From: CAZMXP01 sp964570285
Lineage (GTDB): Bacteria; Planctomycetota; PLA2
Length of the DNA stretch: 64,000 nt
Direction of reading: 5' to 3'
Assembly: GCA_964570285.1 (NCBI GenBank)
Contig: CAZMXP010000019.1
Span: 1 to 64,000 of the forward strand
The position numbers and the translations under genes were made by a program. The notes below the pieces were generated by a model that had not been told where the DNA came from, ran no database searches, and was given only the letters and a program-made list of their open reading frames with translations. This document shows, in pieces, positions 32,999-43,833 of this stretch; position 1 is the stretch's first letter; the number at the start of each line of letters is the position of its first letter.

Positions 32999-34954
32999 AT
33001 GACGCCGATTCTGACGAGGGCCTCTTTCGCGCTGCTGCTGCTGCTCGCGCTCCCGGCGTCGCTCGCGCGGGGACACGGGGATGTCACCCCCCCTCCCCCC
33101 CCCGAGCCCCCCATGCCTCCCCATACGCAGCCGATCCCCTGGACGCCCCCCCCGCCCCCCCCGCCGCCGCCGAACGAGACCCCGCGGGAGCACAACCCGG
33201 ACACGCCGACGGACCCGACCCCGCCGCCCGACAGCGAGCGGCCGCCCACGGGGGGGCCGGAGACGCCGAAGGAGCTGCCCGACTTCCGCGAGAAGCTGCG
33301 GCCGAAGGTGCCGGGTTCGCCGGAGCGGCGCGCGAGGCGCGGCGCCGGCGACACCTCGTGGCGCCAGTGGTGGGGCTACAACCGGAGCGACCTCGTGGGT
33401 TTGCGCCGCGCGCTGCGCGAGTCGGGCACGGTGACGGGGCGCCACGACGGGGAGCTCGTGGACCCCCTCGGGCCGCACCGGGCCGAGGTGGAGGCCGCGC
33501 TGAGGGAGATCGTGCTCGGCAGCGGCGAGCGCAAGGTGCGCGCGTCGGCGCTCGTCGCGCTCGGGCGCATGGGCGGAGGCGATGACGCGCTCGCCATGGT
33601 GGGGATCCTGCGCGACGGGCGCGAGAGCGCCGAGGTCCACGAGGCCGCCGCCGTGGGGCTGATGCTGCTGCCGGAGATCACGATCAGGGACACGCGCGAG
33701 GCGACGCGCATCTGGCTGGAGCGCGTGATCCAGAGGCCCGACCAGCTCGACGGGCGCGCGCGCGGGCTCGCGCTGGTCGCCGCGGGCGTGCGCGCCCGCG
33801 AGGAGCCGACGCTCGCGATGCATCTCCTCGGCCGTTCGAACGCGCAGGGCGTCGACAGCGAGGAGGCGGCGAACCTGCTCTGGGCGCTCGGCCTCTCGCG
33901 CGATCCGGTGGCGGCCCCCGAGCTCCGGGTCGCGGCGCTCCAGGGCAAGCTCGGCGCGGAGAGGCTGACGGACACCGGCCGCTCGCACGCGGCGAGCGCG
34001 CTCGGCCGCTGCGGGGACCCCTCCGCGCTGGCGGCGCTCGGCGACGTGCTCGCGTCGCGCAGCGCGGGAGTCGACACCAAGCGCGCCACGGCGCTCGCGA
34101 TGGCGCGGCTGCTGCGCGAGAGGCCGACGGGCACCCCTCCCGACGCGGAGGCGAGGGTGCGCGCGGGCCGCATCCTGCTGCGCGCGTTCGAGAAGGAGAG
34201 CGAGCCCCTGCTGCGCGCCTTCTGTGCCATCGCGATGGGAGGGGCGAGCCCGCCGCTCGGCAGCGCCGAGCTGATGCAGGCGATCGACCACGGCGGCAAC
34301 GCCGTCCTCAAGCCCTACTGCGCGCTCGCGCTCGGGATCGGCGCGCGCGGACTCGACGCCGACGCGGGAGACAGGATCCGGAGCTTCCTCGCCGGGGAGC
34401 TGAAGAAGAGCAACGATCCCGACCTCGGCGCCGCGCTGTCGATCGCCTGCGGCCTCGCCCGCGCGGCCGACGCCGAGCCCGAGCTTCTCGACCGGCTCCG
34501 CCACACCTCGCTGCCCGCGGCGACGAGGGGGGCGGCCGCCGAGGGTCTCGGCCTGCTGCGGAGCCGCTCGCCGGAGGCGGGCAAGACCCTCGAATCGATG
34601 CTCGACTCGGAGAAGTCGCCCGAACTGCTCGAGCACGTCGTCGTGGCGCTCGGCCTGATGGGTCGCCGGGGCGCGGCGAGGAGGCTCGCCACGATGGTGG
34701 GCGAAACCGACTCGGCGCTCGTGCAAGGGCGGCTCATCCTCGCGCTCGGCCACATCGGCCACGTCGAGGCGGTCGCGCCGCTGCTCGAGACGCTGCGCGA
34801 CAAGTCCGCGCGCACCCTCGTGCGGGAGTTCGCCGCCGCCGCGCTCGGCCTGATGGGGGACCGGCGGCCCGACGACCTCCTCTTCTCGCTCGAGGCGGAC
34901 TTCAACTACCTCGCCACGTCGGCGACCACGAACGAACTGATCCGTCTCTATTGA
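32999..34954 (+). CDS. Secreted proline-rich HEAT-repeat protein
   Basis: A 651-aa protein with a signal peptide (MTPILTRASFALLLLLALPA), then a proline-rich linker (about 29-95) with runs of up to nine prolines, then alpha-helical HEAT repeats from about 150 to 651 (VRASALVALGRMGGGDDALAMV, LILALGHIGHVEAVAPLLETL). HEAT repeats form protein-binding solenoids; no enzymatic motif is seen. It is probably periplasmic or surface-exposed, with the proline linker spanning the envelope. It has its own putative promoter. Confidence 0.8.
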   Translation: MTPILTRASFALLLLLALPASLARGHGDVTPPPPPEPPMPPHTQPIPWTPPPPPPPPPNETPREHNPDTPTDPTPPPDSERPPTGGPETPKELPDFREKLRPKVPGSPERRARRGAGDTSWRQWWGYNRSDLVGLRRALRESGTVTGRHDGELVDPLGPHRAEVEAALREIVLGSGERKVRASALVALGRMGGGDDALAMVGILRDGRESAEVHEAAAVGLMLLPEITIRDTREATRIWLERVIQRPDQLDGRARGLALVAAGVRAREEPTLAMHLLGRSNAQGVDSEEAANLLWALGLSRDPVAAPELRVAALQGKLGAERLTDTGRSHAASALGRCGDPSALAALGDVLASRSAGVDTKRATALAMARLLRERPTGTPPDAEARVRAGRILLRAFEKESEPLLRAFCAIAMGGASPPLGSAELMQAIDHGGNAVLKPYCALALGIGARGLDADAGDRIRSFLAGELKKSNDPDLGAALSIACGLARAADAEPELLDRLRHTSLPAATRGAAAEGLGLLRSRSPEAGKTLESMLDSEKSPELLEHVVVALGLMGRRGAARRLATMVGETDSALVQGRLILALGHIGHVEAVAPLLETLRDKSARTLVREFAAAALGLMGDRRPDDLLFSLEADFNYLATSATTNELIRLY

Positions 34955-35011
34955 CGCGGGGGGGGGCCGGGGGCCGCGGGGGCCGCGCGTGACGGGTCGG
35001 GGGGACCAGGA

Positions 35012-35383
35012 TCAGCGGGCGCGGAGGGGCTGTTCGAGGGCGGGGGGCAGGTGGCCCCGCACGCGGAAGAGGTCGCCGGGGACGTACTTCATCTCCACGA
35101 AGTTCCACGGCCCCTTCATGCTCTCCGCGTGGAACCACTCCCCGTCGAAGTAGCAGTAGAAGCGCTCGCCGCAGAAGTAGACGTCGCCGTCGCCGTTCTC
35201 GACATAGGAGACCGCAAGCCCGGGGTAGGGGACGAGCCTGGGCTCGACCGCGCTCGTCCGGGGGGGCGTCGCCCGACCCTCCTCGACGATGGCCAGTTCC
35301 GGCATCGTCAGGCGCTGCGAGGTGCTCGCGCACCCCGCGAAGGGGGCGACGGCGAGCAGCAGGAGCGCGAGGGAGTGTCTCAT
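35012..35383 (-). CDS. Small lipoprotein with aromatic-rich domain
   Basis: A 123-aa protein with lipoprotein signal MRHSLALLLLAVAPFAGC (lipobox FAGC). The mature part has an aromatic module, DVYFCGERFYCYFDGEWFHA followed by SMKGPWNFV, resembling Y-x-DG-x-W repeats of other envelope proteins. ATG 35383 is chosen over 35485 because it begins the signal peptide. It is transcribed toward the HEAT gene. The function is unknown. Confidence 0.7.
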   Translation of the reverse strand: MRHSLALLLLAVAPFAGCASTSQRLTMPELAIVEEGRATPPRTSAVEPRLVPYPGLAVSYVENGDGDVYFCGERFYCYFDGEWFHAESMKGPWNFVEMKYVPGDLFRVRGHLPPALEQPLRAR

Positions 35384-35579
35384 CGGGAGTCTCTTGGGCT
35401 TCCGGAAGGAGCCTACCCCGCACCCTTCGCCGGGCACGCCGGAATCCGCGCGAGTCCGGGAGATCGCGTCCAAGAGCATGGACATGGGCGCCGAAGGGCT
35501 TATGCGCCAACGGCTTAGGAGGTCTCATGCGGGGAATCTGGTTCCCTGCCCGCCTGCCCGGCGAGTAGACTCGGGCGTC

Positions 35580-36833
35580 GTGGGCCGGGTGATACTGCGG
35601 CGAGGCCGCGCCAAACCCCTCTGGCGGGGCCACCCTTGGGTCTTCCTCGATTCGATCGACCGGATCGAGGGGGAGGTGGCCGCGGGCGACCTTGTCGACG
35701 TCGCGGACGAGACCGGTCGCGAGATCGGCAGCGGCTTCTTCAGCCCCCGCTCCCACATCGCCGTACGCATCCTCAGACGGCCCCCGCAAGGCGCGACGGG
35801 CCCGGGGGGGGACGCGGCGCAGCCTCCGCCCCCCCCCGACGCCGCGGCGGGCGCGGGAGCGGAAGTCGGCACGGACTTCTTCCGGGACCGCTTGGAGCAG
35901 GCGAGGCGGCTGCGGGAGGAGACCCTGCTGCTGCCGGTCGTCACCGACGGCTACCGCCTCGTCCACAGCGAGGGCGACTATCTGCCCGGCCTCGTCGTCG
36001 ACCGGTACGCGCGCTGCCTCGCGGTGCAGTTCTCGACGATCGGGATGCACCGCCGCCGCGAGATGATCCTCGACGCGCTCGAGGAGCTGTTCTCCCCGGC
36101 GGCGATCTTCGAACTGCCCGACCGCCGCATCTGCGAGATCGAGGGGATCGAGACGGCCGGCGGACTCGTGCGCGGCAAGGACCCGGGCGAGCCGCCCTCC
36201 ATCATCGAGAACGGCGTGACCTTCCGCATCGGCCTCGGGGGCGGCCAGAAGACCGGCTTCTACACCGACCAGCGCGACAACCGCCACCTCGTCGGGCGGC
36301 TCGTCCGCGACCGGAGCGTGCTCGACCTCTACACCTACACGGGGGGGTTCGGCCTCTACGCGGCGGTCAACGGCGCGAGCGACGTGATGGCCATCGATTC
36401 GAGCGGCCCGGCGCTCGCGTTCGCGGTCGAGAACGGCATGCTGAACCACGGGCGCCAGGTGCGCTTCCAGCGGGCGGACGCGCGCGACGCGCTCAACGAG
36501 TTCCACCGGCAGGGGCGGAAGTTCGACGTCGTCATCTGCGACCCGCCGCGCTTCGCGCGCGACAAGGGCTCGGTGAAGAAGGCGTTGACCGCCTACCGCG
36601 ACCTCCACCTGCGCGCGCTCCGGGTCATCGAGCGCGGCGGCGTGCTCGCGGCGTCCTCCTGTTCGGGGGCGGTGGACGAGGCGCTCTTCGAGGAGACGCT
36701 CCGCGACGCCGCCTACGACGTGGGGCGATCCCTCCAGGTGCTCCACCGGGGCGGCCAGGCGCCGGACCATCCCGTGCTGACCACCTGCCCCGAGGGGCGC
36801 TATCTCAAGTTCGTGCTCGCATGCGTGACGTAG
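35580..36833 (+). CDS. rlmI: RlmI-like rRNA (cytosine-C5)-methyltransferase
   Basis: A 417-aa SAM-dependent methyltransferase of the RlmI/RlmK family, expected to methylate 23S rRNA. The N-terminal PUA domain (1-70) has LRRGRAKPLWRGHPWVF. The methyltransferase domain has GGGQKTGFYTDQRDNR, VLDLYTYTGGFGLYAA (motif I) and VVICDPPRFARDKGSV (motif IV). Between the two is an extra Pro/Gly/Ala-rich insert (about 72-100) encoded by long G/C runs. GTG 35580 is the likely start (GTG 35589 is possible). A TAGACT -10-like box ends 8 bases before it. It overlaps the following methyltransferase gene by 13 bases. Confidence 0.85.
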   Translation: MGRVILRRGRAKPLWRGHPWVFLDSIDRIEGEVAAGDLVDVADETGREIGSGFFSPRSHIAVRILRRPPQGATGPGGDAAQPPPPPDAAAGAGAEVGTDFFRDRLEQARRLREETLLLPVVTDGYRLVHSEGDYLPGLVVDRYARCLAVQFSTIGMHRRREMILDALEELFSPAAIFELPDRRICEIEGIETAGGLVRGKDPGEPPSIIENGVTFRIGLGGGQKTGFYTDQRDNRHLVGRLVRDRSVLDLYTYTGGFGLYAAVNGASDVMAIDSSGPALAFAVENGMLNHGRQVRFQRADARDALNEFHRQGRKFDVVICDPPRFARDKGSVKKALTAYRDLHLRALRVIERGGVLAASSCSGAVDEALFEETLRDAAYDVGRSLQVLHRGGQAPDHPVLTTCPEGRYLKFVLACVT

Positions 36834-37489
36834 CGCGCGCTCACTGGCAGCAGCACGCGACCTACCGCGACGCCGACGCCCCCTCCGCCCGGGCGTTCGC
36901 CGACCCGAAGGCGGCCCGCATCGCCGAAGTGCTCGGGCTCAGGGGGCACGAACCGATCCTCGACGTCGGCGCGGGCACGGGCCATCTCACCGAGGCGTTC
37001 CGCCGGCGCGGACATCCCGTGACCGCGCTCGACGCCTCCCCCGCGATGCTCTCCCGCAACCCCGAGCGCCGGCGCGTGCTCGGCGACGCGGCGCGCCTCC
37101 CGTTCGGCGCGCGCGCCTTCGCGGTGGCGGTCGAGTCGAACCTGCTCCACCATGTCGCGGACCCGGTGCTCGTGCTGCGCGAGATGTCGCGCGTCGCCGG
37201 CGGTGCCGTCGCGGCGATCGAGCCCAACCGGAACCATCCGCCGATGTTCCTCTTCTCGCTCCTGGTGCGGGCGGAGTGGCCCGCACTCCGCTTCACCGGG
37301 CGTCATCTCGCCGCACTCGCGGCGCGCGCGGGACTTGCGCCGCTGCTCGTCGAGACGGCCGGATGGGTCTACCAGAACAAGACCCCGTCGGCGATCGCGG
37401 GTCTCCTCGGCAAGTACAATCGGCCCAGCGCGATCGCCGCCTACGCAACCGGGGTCTTTCGGCGGGGCGCGACGGAGGTTTCGCGATGA
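36821..37489 (+). CDS. Class I SAM-dependent methyltransferase
   Basis: A 222-aa small methyltransferase of the UbiE/methyltransf_11 type: ILDVGAGTGHLTEAF (motif I), VTALDASPAML (motif II), AVAVESNLLHHVADP (motif IV). The C-terminal part NRNHPPMFLFSLLVRAE resembles lipid- or quinone-methylating relatives, but the substrate is not determined. ATG 36821 overlaps the upstream rlmI-like gene, and the stop overlaps the start of the following membrane protein (ATGA), so the three are an operon. Confidence 0.82.
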   Translation: MRDVARAHWQQHATYRDADAPSARAFADPKAARIAEVLGLRGHEPILDVGAGTGHLTEAFRRRGHPVTALDASPAMLSRNPERRRVLGDAARLPFGARAFAVAVESNLLHHVADPVLVLREMSRVAGGAVAAIEPNRNHPPMFLFSLLVRAEWPALRFTGRHLAALAARAGLAPLLVETAGWVYQNKTPSAIAGLLGKYNRPSAIAAYATGVFRRGATEVSR

Positions 37490-38028
37490 GCGCGGAGGGC
37501 AGGGAAGGCAACGGCAAGGGGACGGGAAGCGAGGCCCGCAACCGGATCGAGGGGGTCACGGGGGCCACCGGCGCGGGTGCGGCGCCGGACCGGGGCGACG
37601 CGGCGGGCGGGAAGCGCCCGGACGTGCTCGCCTCGTTCTTCACGCTGCCGCCGGAGGAGCGCATCCTCGCGGGATCGTCGCTGCTCGCGCTTGTCGCGTT
37701 CGGCTTCGCGCGGGGGTGGACGCTGCTCTTCCGCTTCGGCGAGACGGGCGGCTGGTTCTTCACGTTCGCGCTGCTCGGCGGCGGCGTGACGCTCGCGCTC
37801 CTCGCGGCGCGAAGGCTCTACCCGGGCCTGCTCGACCACCGCTCCCGCGACCGCGCGATCCTGATCGCCGCGCTGTTGCCCACCACCGGCCTCGTGATCG
37901 AACTGCTCGGCCAGATCTGGGCGGCGGTCATGATCGTCGGGGCGCTCGGGATGGCGCGCGGCGCCTATCGCATCGACCGCCGCGACCACGTCTTCACGGA
38001 CGCGTCCTCGAAGCGGCAGGCGGACTAG
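37486..38028 (+). CDS. Integral membrane protein of unknown function
   Basis: A 180-aa protein. The N-terminal 45 residues are polar and Gly-rich, followed by about four hydrophobic helices (ILAGSSLLALVAFGFARGW, GWFFTFALLGGGVTLALLA, AILIAALLPTTGLVIELLG, IWAAVMIVGALGMA). No motif is recognised. The start overlaps the preceding stop by four bases. Its own stop TAG is part of palindromic element C. Confidence 0.7.
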   Translation: MSAEGREGNGKGTGSEARNRIEGVTGATGAGAAPDRGDAAGGKRPDVLASFFTLPPEERILAGSSLLALVAFGFARGWTLLFRFGETGGWFFTFALLGGGVTLALLAARRLYPGLLDHRSRDRAILIAALLPTTGLVIELLGQIWAAVMIVGALGMARGAYRIDRRDHVFTDASSKRQAD

Positions 38029-38098
38029 GGCCTAGGAGCTCGGCCGGGCAACGGCCCTCGGCCACGCTCCGAGGCCGGCCGGATCCGGACAGGCCCTA
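38026..38098. repeat. Palindromic element copy C between convergent genes
   Basis: The terminal inverted repeat is TAGGGCCT (38026-38033) and AGGCCCTA (38091-38098), with inner CGGCCGG/CCGGCCG pairing. Its reverse complement starts AGGGCCTGTCCGG and ends GAGCTCCTAGGCCCTA, matching element A at both ends. It contains the TAG stop of both flanking convergent genes. Confidence 0.65.
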
Positions 38099-38944
38099 GC
38101 GCGGCTCCAGCCGCAGCGAGAGGTCGAGGGCGGGGGCGCTGTGGGTCAGCGCGCCGATGGAGATTCGGTCGATGCCCGTCTCGGCGAGGGCCCGCACGTT
38201 GTCGAGCCGGACGCCGCCCGAGACCTCGAGGAGCGGCCGGGTGGCGGCGCCGCGCTCGCGCACCGCGGCGCGGATGTCTTCGATCGGGAAGTCGTCGAGC
38301 AGCACCACGTCGGCCCCGGCGGCGGCCGCGGTCCGGAACTCCTCGAGCGTCTCCGCCTCGACGATGGCGGCCATCCCCGGCGGGCGCGCCGCGAGGGCCT
38401 CCGCGAGATTGCCGCCGAAGGCGAGATGGTTCTCCTTGACGAGCACGGCGTCGTAGAGCGCGTACCGGTGGTTGTCGCCCCCTCCCATCCGCACCGCGTG
38501 CTTCTCGAGCGCGCGCAGGCCGGGGGTGGTCTTGCGGGTGTCGAGGATGCGCGCCTTCGTGCCGCGCACCGCCTCGACGAAGCGCGCGGTCAGCGTCGCG
38601 ATGCCGGAAAGCCGCATCAGGAAATTCAGCGCGGTCCGCTCCGCGGCGAGCAGCCCCCGCGCGGGTCCCTCGACCTCCACCACCAGGGCCCCGGACCCCA
38701 CCCGACTGCCCTCCTCCGCGCAGGGGCCGAACCGCTCGGAACCGTCGCACGCGAGCTCGAAGAGGCGCCGCGCGACCGCGACGCCGGCCACCACCCCGGG
38801 GGCCTTCGCGACGATGCGCGCGAGGGCCCGCGCCCCGGGAGGCACGAGGAGCGAACTCGTCACATCGCCGGGACCCACGTCCTCCGCGAGGGCCTGCCGC
38901 AGGAGCGGCGCGAGCGCATCCATGTCGAGCATCGCGTCGAGCAT
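38096..38944 (-). CDS. nadC: Nicotinate-nucleotide pyrophosphorylase (quinolinate PRTase)
   Basis: NadC converts quinolinate and PRPP to nicotinate mononucleotide in NAD synthesis. The 282-aa protein has ALAEDVGPGDVTS, ERTALNFLMRLSGIATLT, ILDTRKTTPGLRALEKHAVRMGGG split over the active site, VLVKENHL, and SGGVRLDNVRALAETGIDRIS. ATG 38944 gives the usual length; an upstream ATG at 39022 would overlap the divergent marR start and adds residues unlike the family. No nadA or nadB is nearby. Confidence 0.93.
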   Translation of the reverse strand: MLDAMLDMDALAPLLRQALAEDVGPGDVTSSLLVPPGARALARIVAKAPGVVAGVAVARRLFELACDGSERFGPCAEEGSRVGSGALVVEVEGPARGLLAAERTALNFLMRLSGIATLTARFVEAVRGTKARILDTRKTTPGLRALEKHAVRMGGGDNHRYALYDAVLVKENHLAFGGNLAEALAARPPGMAAIVEAETLEEFRTAAAAGADVVLLDDFPIEDIRAAVRERGAATRPLLEVSGGVRLDNVRALAETGIDRISIGALTHSAPALDLSLRLEPR

Positions 38945-38997
38945 CGCGACAGTATGCCCGAAGGGCGAGGCCACCCGCCGCGCGAGGCGTCCCTCGC

Positions 38998-39003
38998 TAG
39001 AAT
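38998..39003 (+). promoter_or_regulatory. -10-like TAGAAT upstream of marR-like gene
   Basis: TAGAATCGGGG begins 23 bases before ATG 39021, followed by a GGGAG ribosome site. Same motif as upstream of 32999 and 52482. Confidence 0.45.
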
Positions 39004-39020
39004 CGGGGCCGGGAGAAGCC

Positions 39021-39443
39021 ATGGAGGATCTCGTCCGACACTGCCTCGGGTTCCGCGTCGGGGCGGCCTTCCGCAGCCTCGACCGCTACTTCACCCGCCT
39101 CTACCTGCCGCTCGGCCTCAGCCACGCCCACGGACAGGTGCTCGCCTGCGTGATGCTGGAGAAGGAGACGCGCATCGGCGCGATCGCCGACCGCACGGGC
39201 CTCGAGCCCTCCACGGTGAGCCGCCTTGTCAAGGAGCTGTCCCGCCGCAGGCTGGTCCGGCGCAGGAGCGACCCGGAGGATGCCCGCGCCCACATCCTGG
39301 CCCTGGCGAAGCGGGGCGAGGCCATGCGCGACGCCGTGGCGGCCGTCATCGCGAAGGCGAACGCCCGGATCCGCAGGGACATGCCCGAGGAGGACCGGAT
39401 CGGTCTCGATCGCGCCTGCGAACTCATGGCCCGCCTTCGGTAG
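39021..39443 (+). CDS. MarR-family transcriptional regulator
   Basis: A 140-aa winged-helix MarR-type regulator. The DNA-binding part is IGAIADRTGLEPSTVSRLVK followed by the wing RRRSDPEDARAHILAL, with flanking dimerisation helices (residues 1-35, 105-140). It starts with its own promoter, divergent from nadC. The 3' end overlaps the convergent HHH-domain gene by 20 bases. The ligand and targets are unknown. Confidence 0.88.
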   Translation: MEDLVRHCLGFRVGAAFRSLDRYFTRLYLPLGLSHAHGQVLACVMLEKETRIGAIADRTGLEPSTVSRLVKELSRRRLVRRRSDPEDARAHILALAKRGEAMRDAVAAVIAKANARIRRDMPEEDRIGLDRACELMARLR

Positions 39444-39783
39444 GCCCCGCGCGATCGTGCGGCCCGAGCGCGGGCGCGATCCGCGCGAGCGTGTTGGGGC
39501 CGATGCCCCTCACCCGGCCGAGGTCCTCGAAGGTGCGATAGGGCCCCCCTCTCGCCCGCTCGTCGACGATCGCCGCGGCAAGGGTGGGGCCGATTCCCGG
39601 AAGCAGCAGCAGGGGGCCGGGGGGATCGGTATTCGGATCGGGCCAGTAGGGCTCGGGAACTGCGAGGGCGGGGGGCGGGCGCCCCGCCTCCGCGAGCAGC
39701 AGCACGACGTTCCAGAGGGCGACGATGAAGAGGGCGAGCACGAGGGCCGCCGCCGGACCCGACACGAGATGCGTCATACCCAT
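39424..39783 (-). CDS. Membrane-anchored helix-hairpin-helix (ComEA-like) protein
   Basis: A 119-aa protein with an N-terminal transmembrane helix (ALVLALFIVALWNVVLLLAE), a proline-rich linker and a C-terminal helix-hairpin-helix DNA-binding pair: LLLLPGIGPTLAAAIVDER and LGRVRGIGPNTLARIAPAL. This resembles ComEA, the DNA receptor of natural competence, or a small HHH membrane protein. The start is ATG 39783 or 39777; the longer frame upstream is low-complexity. Confidence 0.78.
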   Translation of the reverse strand: MGMTHLVSGPAAALVLALFIVALWNVVLLLAEAGRPPPALAVPEPYWPDPNTDPPGPLLLLPGIGPTLAAAIVDERARGGPYRTFEDLGRVRGIGPNTLARIAPALGPHDRAGPTEGGP

Positions 39784-39980
39784 ATAGACGCAGGGTGGTG
39801 TCAAGTCGGGCCCCCGGGCCCGCTGTCGCCCGGGGGGGCCCGTGCGCCGGGCGCGGCGGCCCCCCCGCCCCCCTCCATTCGGCCACCGCCGGCCGCCGGC
39901 CCGGTCGATCCGCTTGACTGACGGCCCGTGGCCGTTAACCTCGCCCCGTCTCAGTCCCGAACCCAATCCGGGGGGCAAGC

Positions 39981-42173
<2,193 letters not shown>

Positions 42174-42411
42174 GACCCCGCCCAGACCACGAGGCCGCCG
42201 GGGGGGGCGCGGGGGGGGCAACGCAGAGCGTTGACCCCCCCCCGAACAATACAGCGCGCGGGGGGCGGCTTTACAGGGGTGGCAACCGGAGTTCCTCCGT
42301 CCGCCCCCCCCCGCGGCCCCCCCTCCCGCTTCCCGGGACGACTCGGGCGCGGCACGCGCGTTGCACCTGCCGCTGCTGCGCCGTTTACAATGGCCGACGA
42401 GGATCCCCCCC
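42174..42411. other. G/C-tract intergenic region
   Basis: 238 bases without a gene but with paired homopolymer tracts: G8-CGC-G8 around 42200, C9 at about 42235, and C10-GCGG-C7 around 42304. TACAAT near 42386 is a -10-like box upstream of the next ATG. Confidence 0.5.
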
Positions 42412-43773
42412 ATGACGCGACTCTCCCTCCTGCTCGTGCTCCTTGCTTCGTGGGCGCCCGCGCAGGAGAGGGCGGCGATCTCCTTCCACCTCCTCAAGGA
42501 TCCGGCGAGCCCGATGCGCGCCTGGATGCTCGAGCACAGCGAGGAGGGGATGCGCATCGAGCTGATGGGCGGCGGGCGCAAGTTCTTCGTCCGGTGGGAC
42601 GAACTCACGGCGGAGGACAGGAGCGCGCTCCGCGTCCGCTTCAAGCTCGACCGCACGCGCGACGAGATCGAGGGGCTGATCCCCGGGCACGAGGTCTTCT
42701 TCAAGGGGGGCATCAGCAAGCGCGGCGTCCTGATCGAAGAGGACGCCGAGGGCGGGAAGGTCGTGCTGCGGGCCGACGGCATCATCCTCCAGTACCCGAA
42801 GGACCAGGTCGACCGGATCGACGAGACCAAGGTCAAGGAGACCGAGGTCTACGACGAGCAGCAGCTCTACATCCGCCGCCTCGAGAGCACCCCGCCGTCC
42901 AACGCGAAGGAGCACGCCGACCTCGCCGCCTACAGCTACGACATCGGCAACTACCGGAAGGCGTACGAGCACTACGGCGAGGCGATCGCGCTCGAGTCCG
43001 GGCGCCGCGACGCGCTCGAGGGGCGGCTCGCGGAGATCAAGGACCTGCTCGAGGACGAGGAGGCGCTCGCGGCCTTCGGCAAGGCGCGCTACGAGGCGCT
43101 CTACAACGGCCGCTGGGCGAAGGCCGCGCGCATGATCGACGAGTACGTGGCGAGCCATCCCGGCGCGCAGCGCCGCGGCGTGCGCCTGCAGGACGAGTTG
43201 CGCGTGCGCCGCATGGAGAAGCTGAAGGAGACCTTCCACCGCGCGAAGGCGGACGCGCTCGACCGCTCGATCCGGAAGTTCATCACGACGAGGCAGCCGA
43301 CGATCCAGGAGGCGATGTCGTGGATCACCTCGCAGGCGGCCGACCAGATCGAGGGTGGCATCAAGAGCATGCTCGGCCTCACGCAGGAGGAGTGGGAGAT
43401 CGTCCGCGAGAGCAAGGCGTCGGGCGCGCCGCACTGGGCCACCTACTGGAGCGGCTCGTTCGTGCTGGACCCGCGCGCGGCGAAGGGCAAGTCGACGAAG
43501 AACGCCGTCAAGGGCGACCCCGACGGATGGTGGGACCAGTACGGCGACACGAACACCCGCGCGACCTGGCTCAAGGCGTTCGCCGCGGAGAAGCTGCCGA
43601 TGTTCGAGGTGGTGCAGGTGCGCAAGACCGCCTGCGAGAAGTGCGGCGGCACCGGCAAGGTGAAGAAGTCCTCCGTGACCGGCATCGACGCGCTGAACGG
43701 CGCGCACGAATGGATGGAGACCTGCGACCGCTGCTTTGGCGCGAAGGAAGACCGGTCGGTCGCCTATCGCTGA
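42412..43773 (+). CDS. Secreted TPR-like protein with half DnaJ-type zinc finger
   Basis: A 453-aa protein of unknown function. The signal peptide MTRLSLLLVLLASWAPA is followed by a beta-rich N-terminal part and a helical TPR-like segment (YSYDIGNYRKAYEHYGEAIALE, residues 175-200). Near the C-terminus CEKCGGTGKVKK and CDRCFGAK form a CxxCxGxG-type zinc-binding pair, as in DnaJ-like fingers. ATG 42412 is preferred over an in-frame upstream start at 42361. A strong hairpin begins at the stop codon. Confidence 0.75.
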   Translation: MTRLSLLLVLLASWAPAQERAAISFHLLKDPASPMRAWMLEHSEEGMRIELMGGGRKFFVRWDELTAEDRSALRVRFKLDRTRDEIEGLIPGHEVFFKGGISKRGVLIEEDAEGGKVVLRADGIILQYPKDQVDRIDETKVKETEVYDEQQLYIRRLESTPPSNAKEHADLAAYSYDIGNYRKAYEHYGEAIALESGRRDALEGRLAEIKDLLEDEEALAAFGKARYEALYNGRWAKAARMIDEYVASHPGAQRRGVRLQDELRVRRMEKLKETFHRAKADALDRSIRKFITTRQPTIQEAMSWITSQAADQIEGGIKSMLGLTQEEWEIVRESKASGAPHWATYWSGSFVLDPRAAKGKSTKNAVKGDPDGWWDQYGDTNTRATWLKAFAAEKLPMFEVVQVRKTACEKCGGTGKVKKSSVTGIDALNGAHEWMETCDRCFGAKEDRSVAYR

Positions 43774-43813
43774 CCGAGAATCGGGGCCGCCAGGGCGCGG
43801 CCCCGATTCTCGG
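43774..43813 (+). terminator. 17-bp perfect hairpin after 42412 gene
   Basis: CCGAGAATCGGGGCCGC (43774-43790) is exactly complementary to 43797-43813, with a 6-base loop, starting right after the stop codon and followed by ATAAAGG. It is the best terminator candidate in the window. The central GAATCGGGGCCGC palindrome also occurs at 45985-46016. Confidence 0.65.
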
Positions 43814-43833
43814 ATAAAGGGGGGGGCGCGGGG

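Noticed and set aside
39760..39811. Strong promoter for the HHH gene (TTGACA and TATATG)
   Set aside because: The spacing between the two hexamers is about 12 bases, too short for a sigma-70 promoter.
42174..42411. Small plus-strand peptide frames in the G/C-tract intergenic region
   Set aside because: They encode only homopolymeric Pro/Gly/Arg stretches without a ribosome site.
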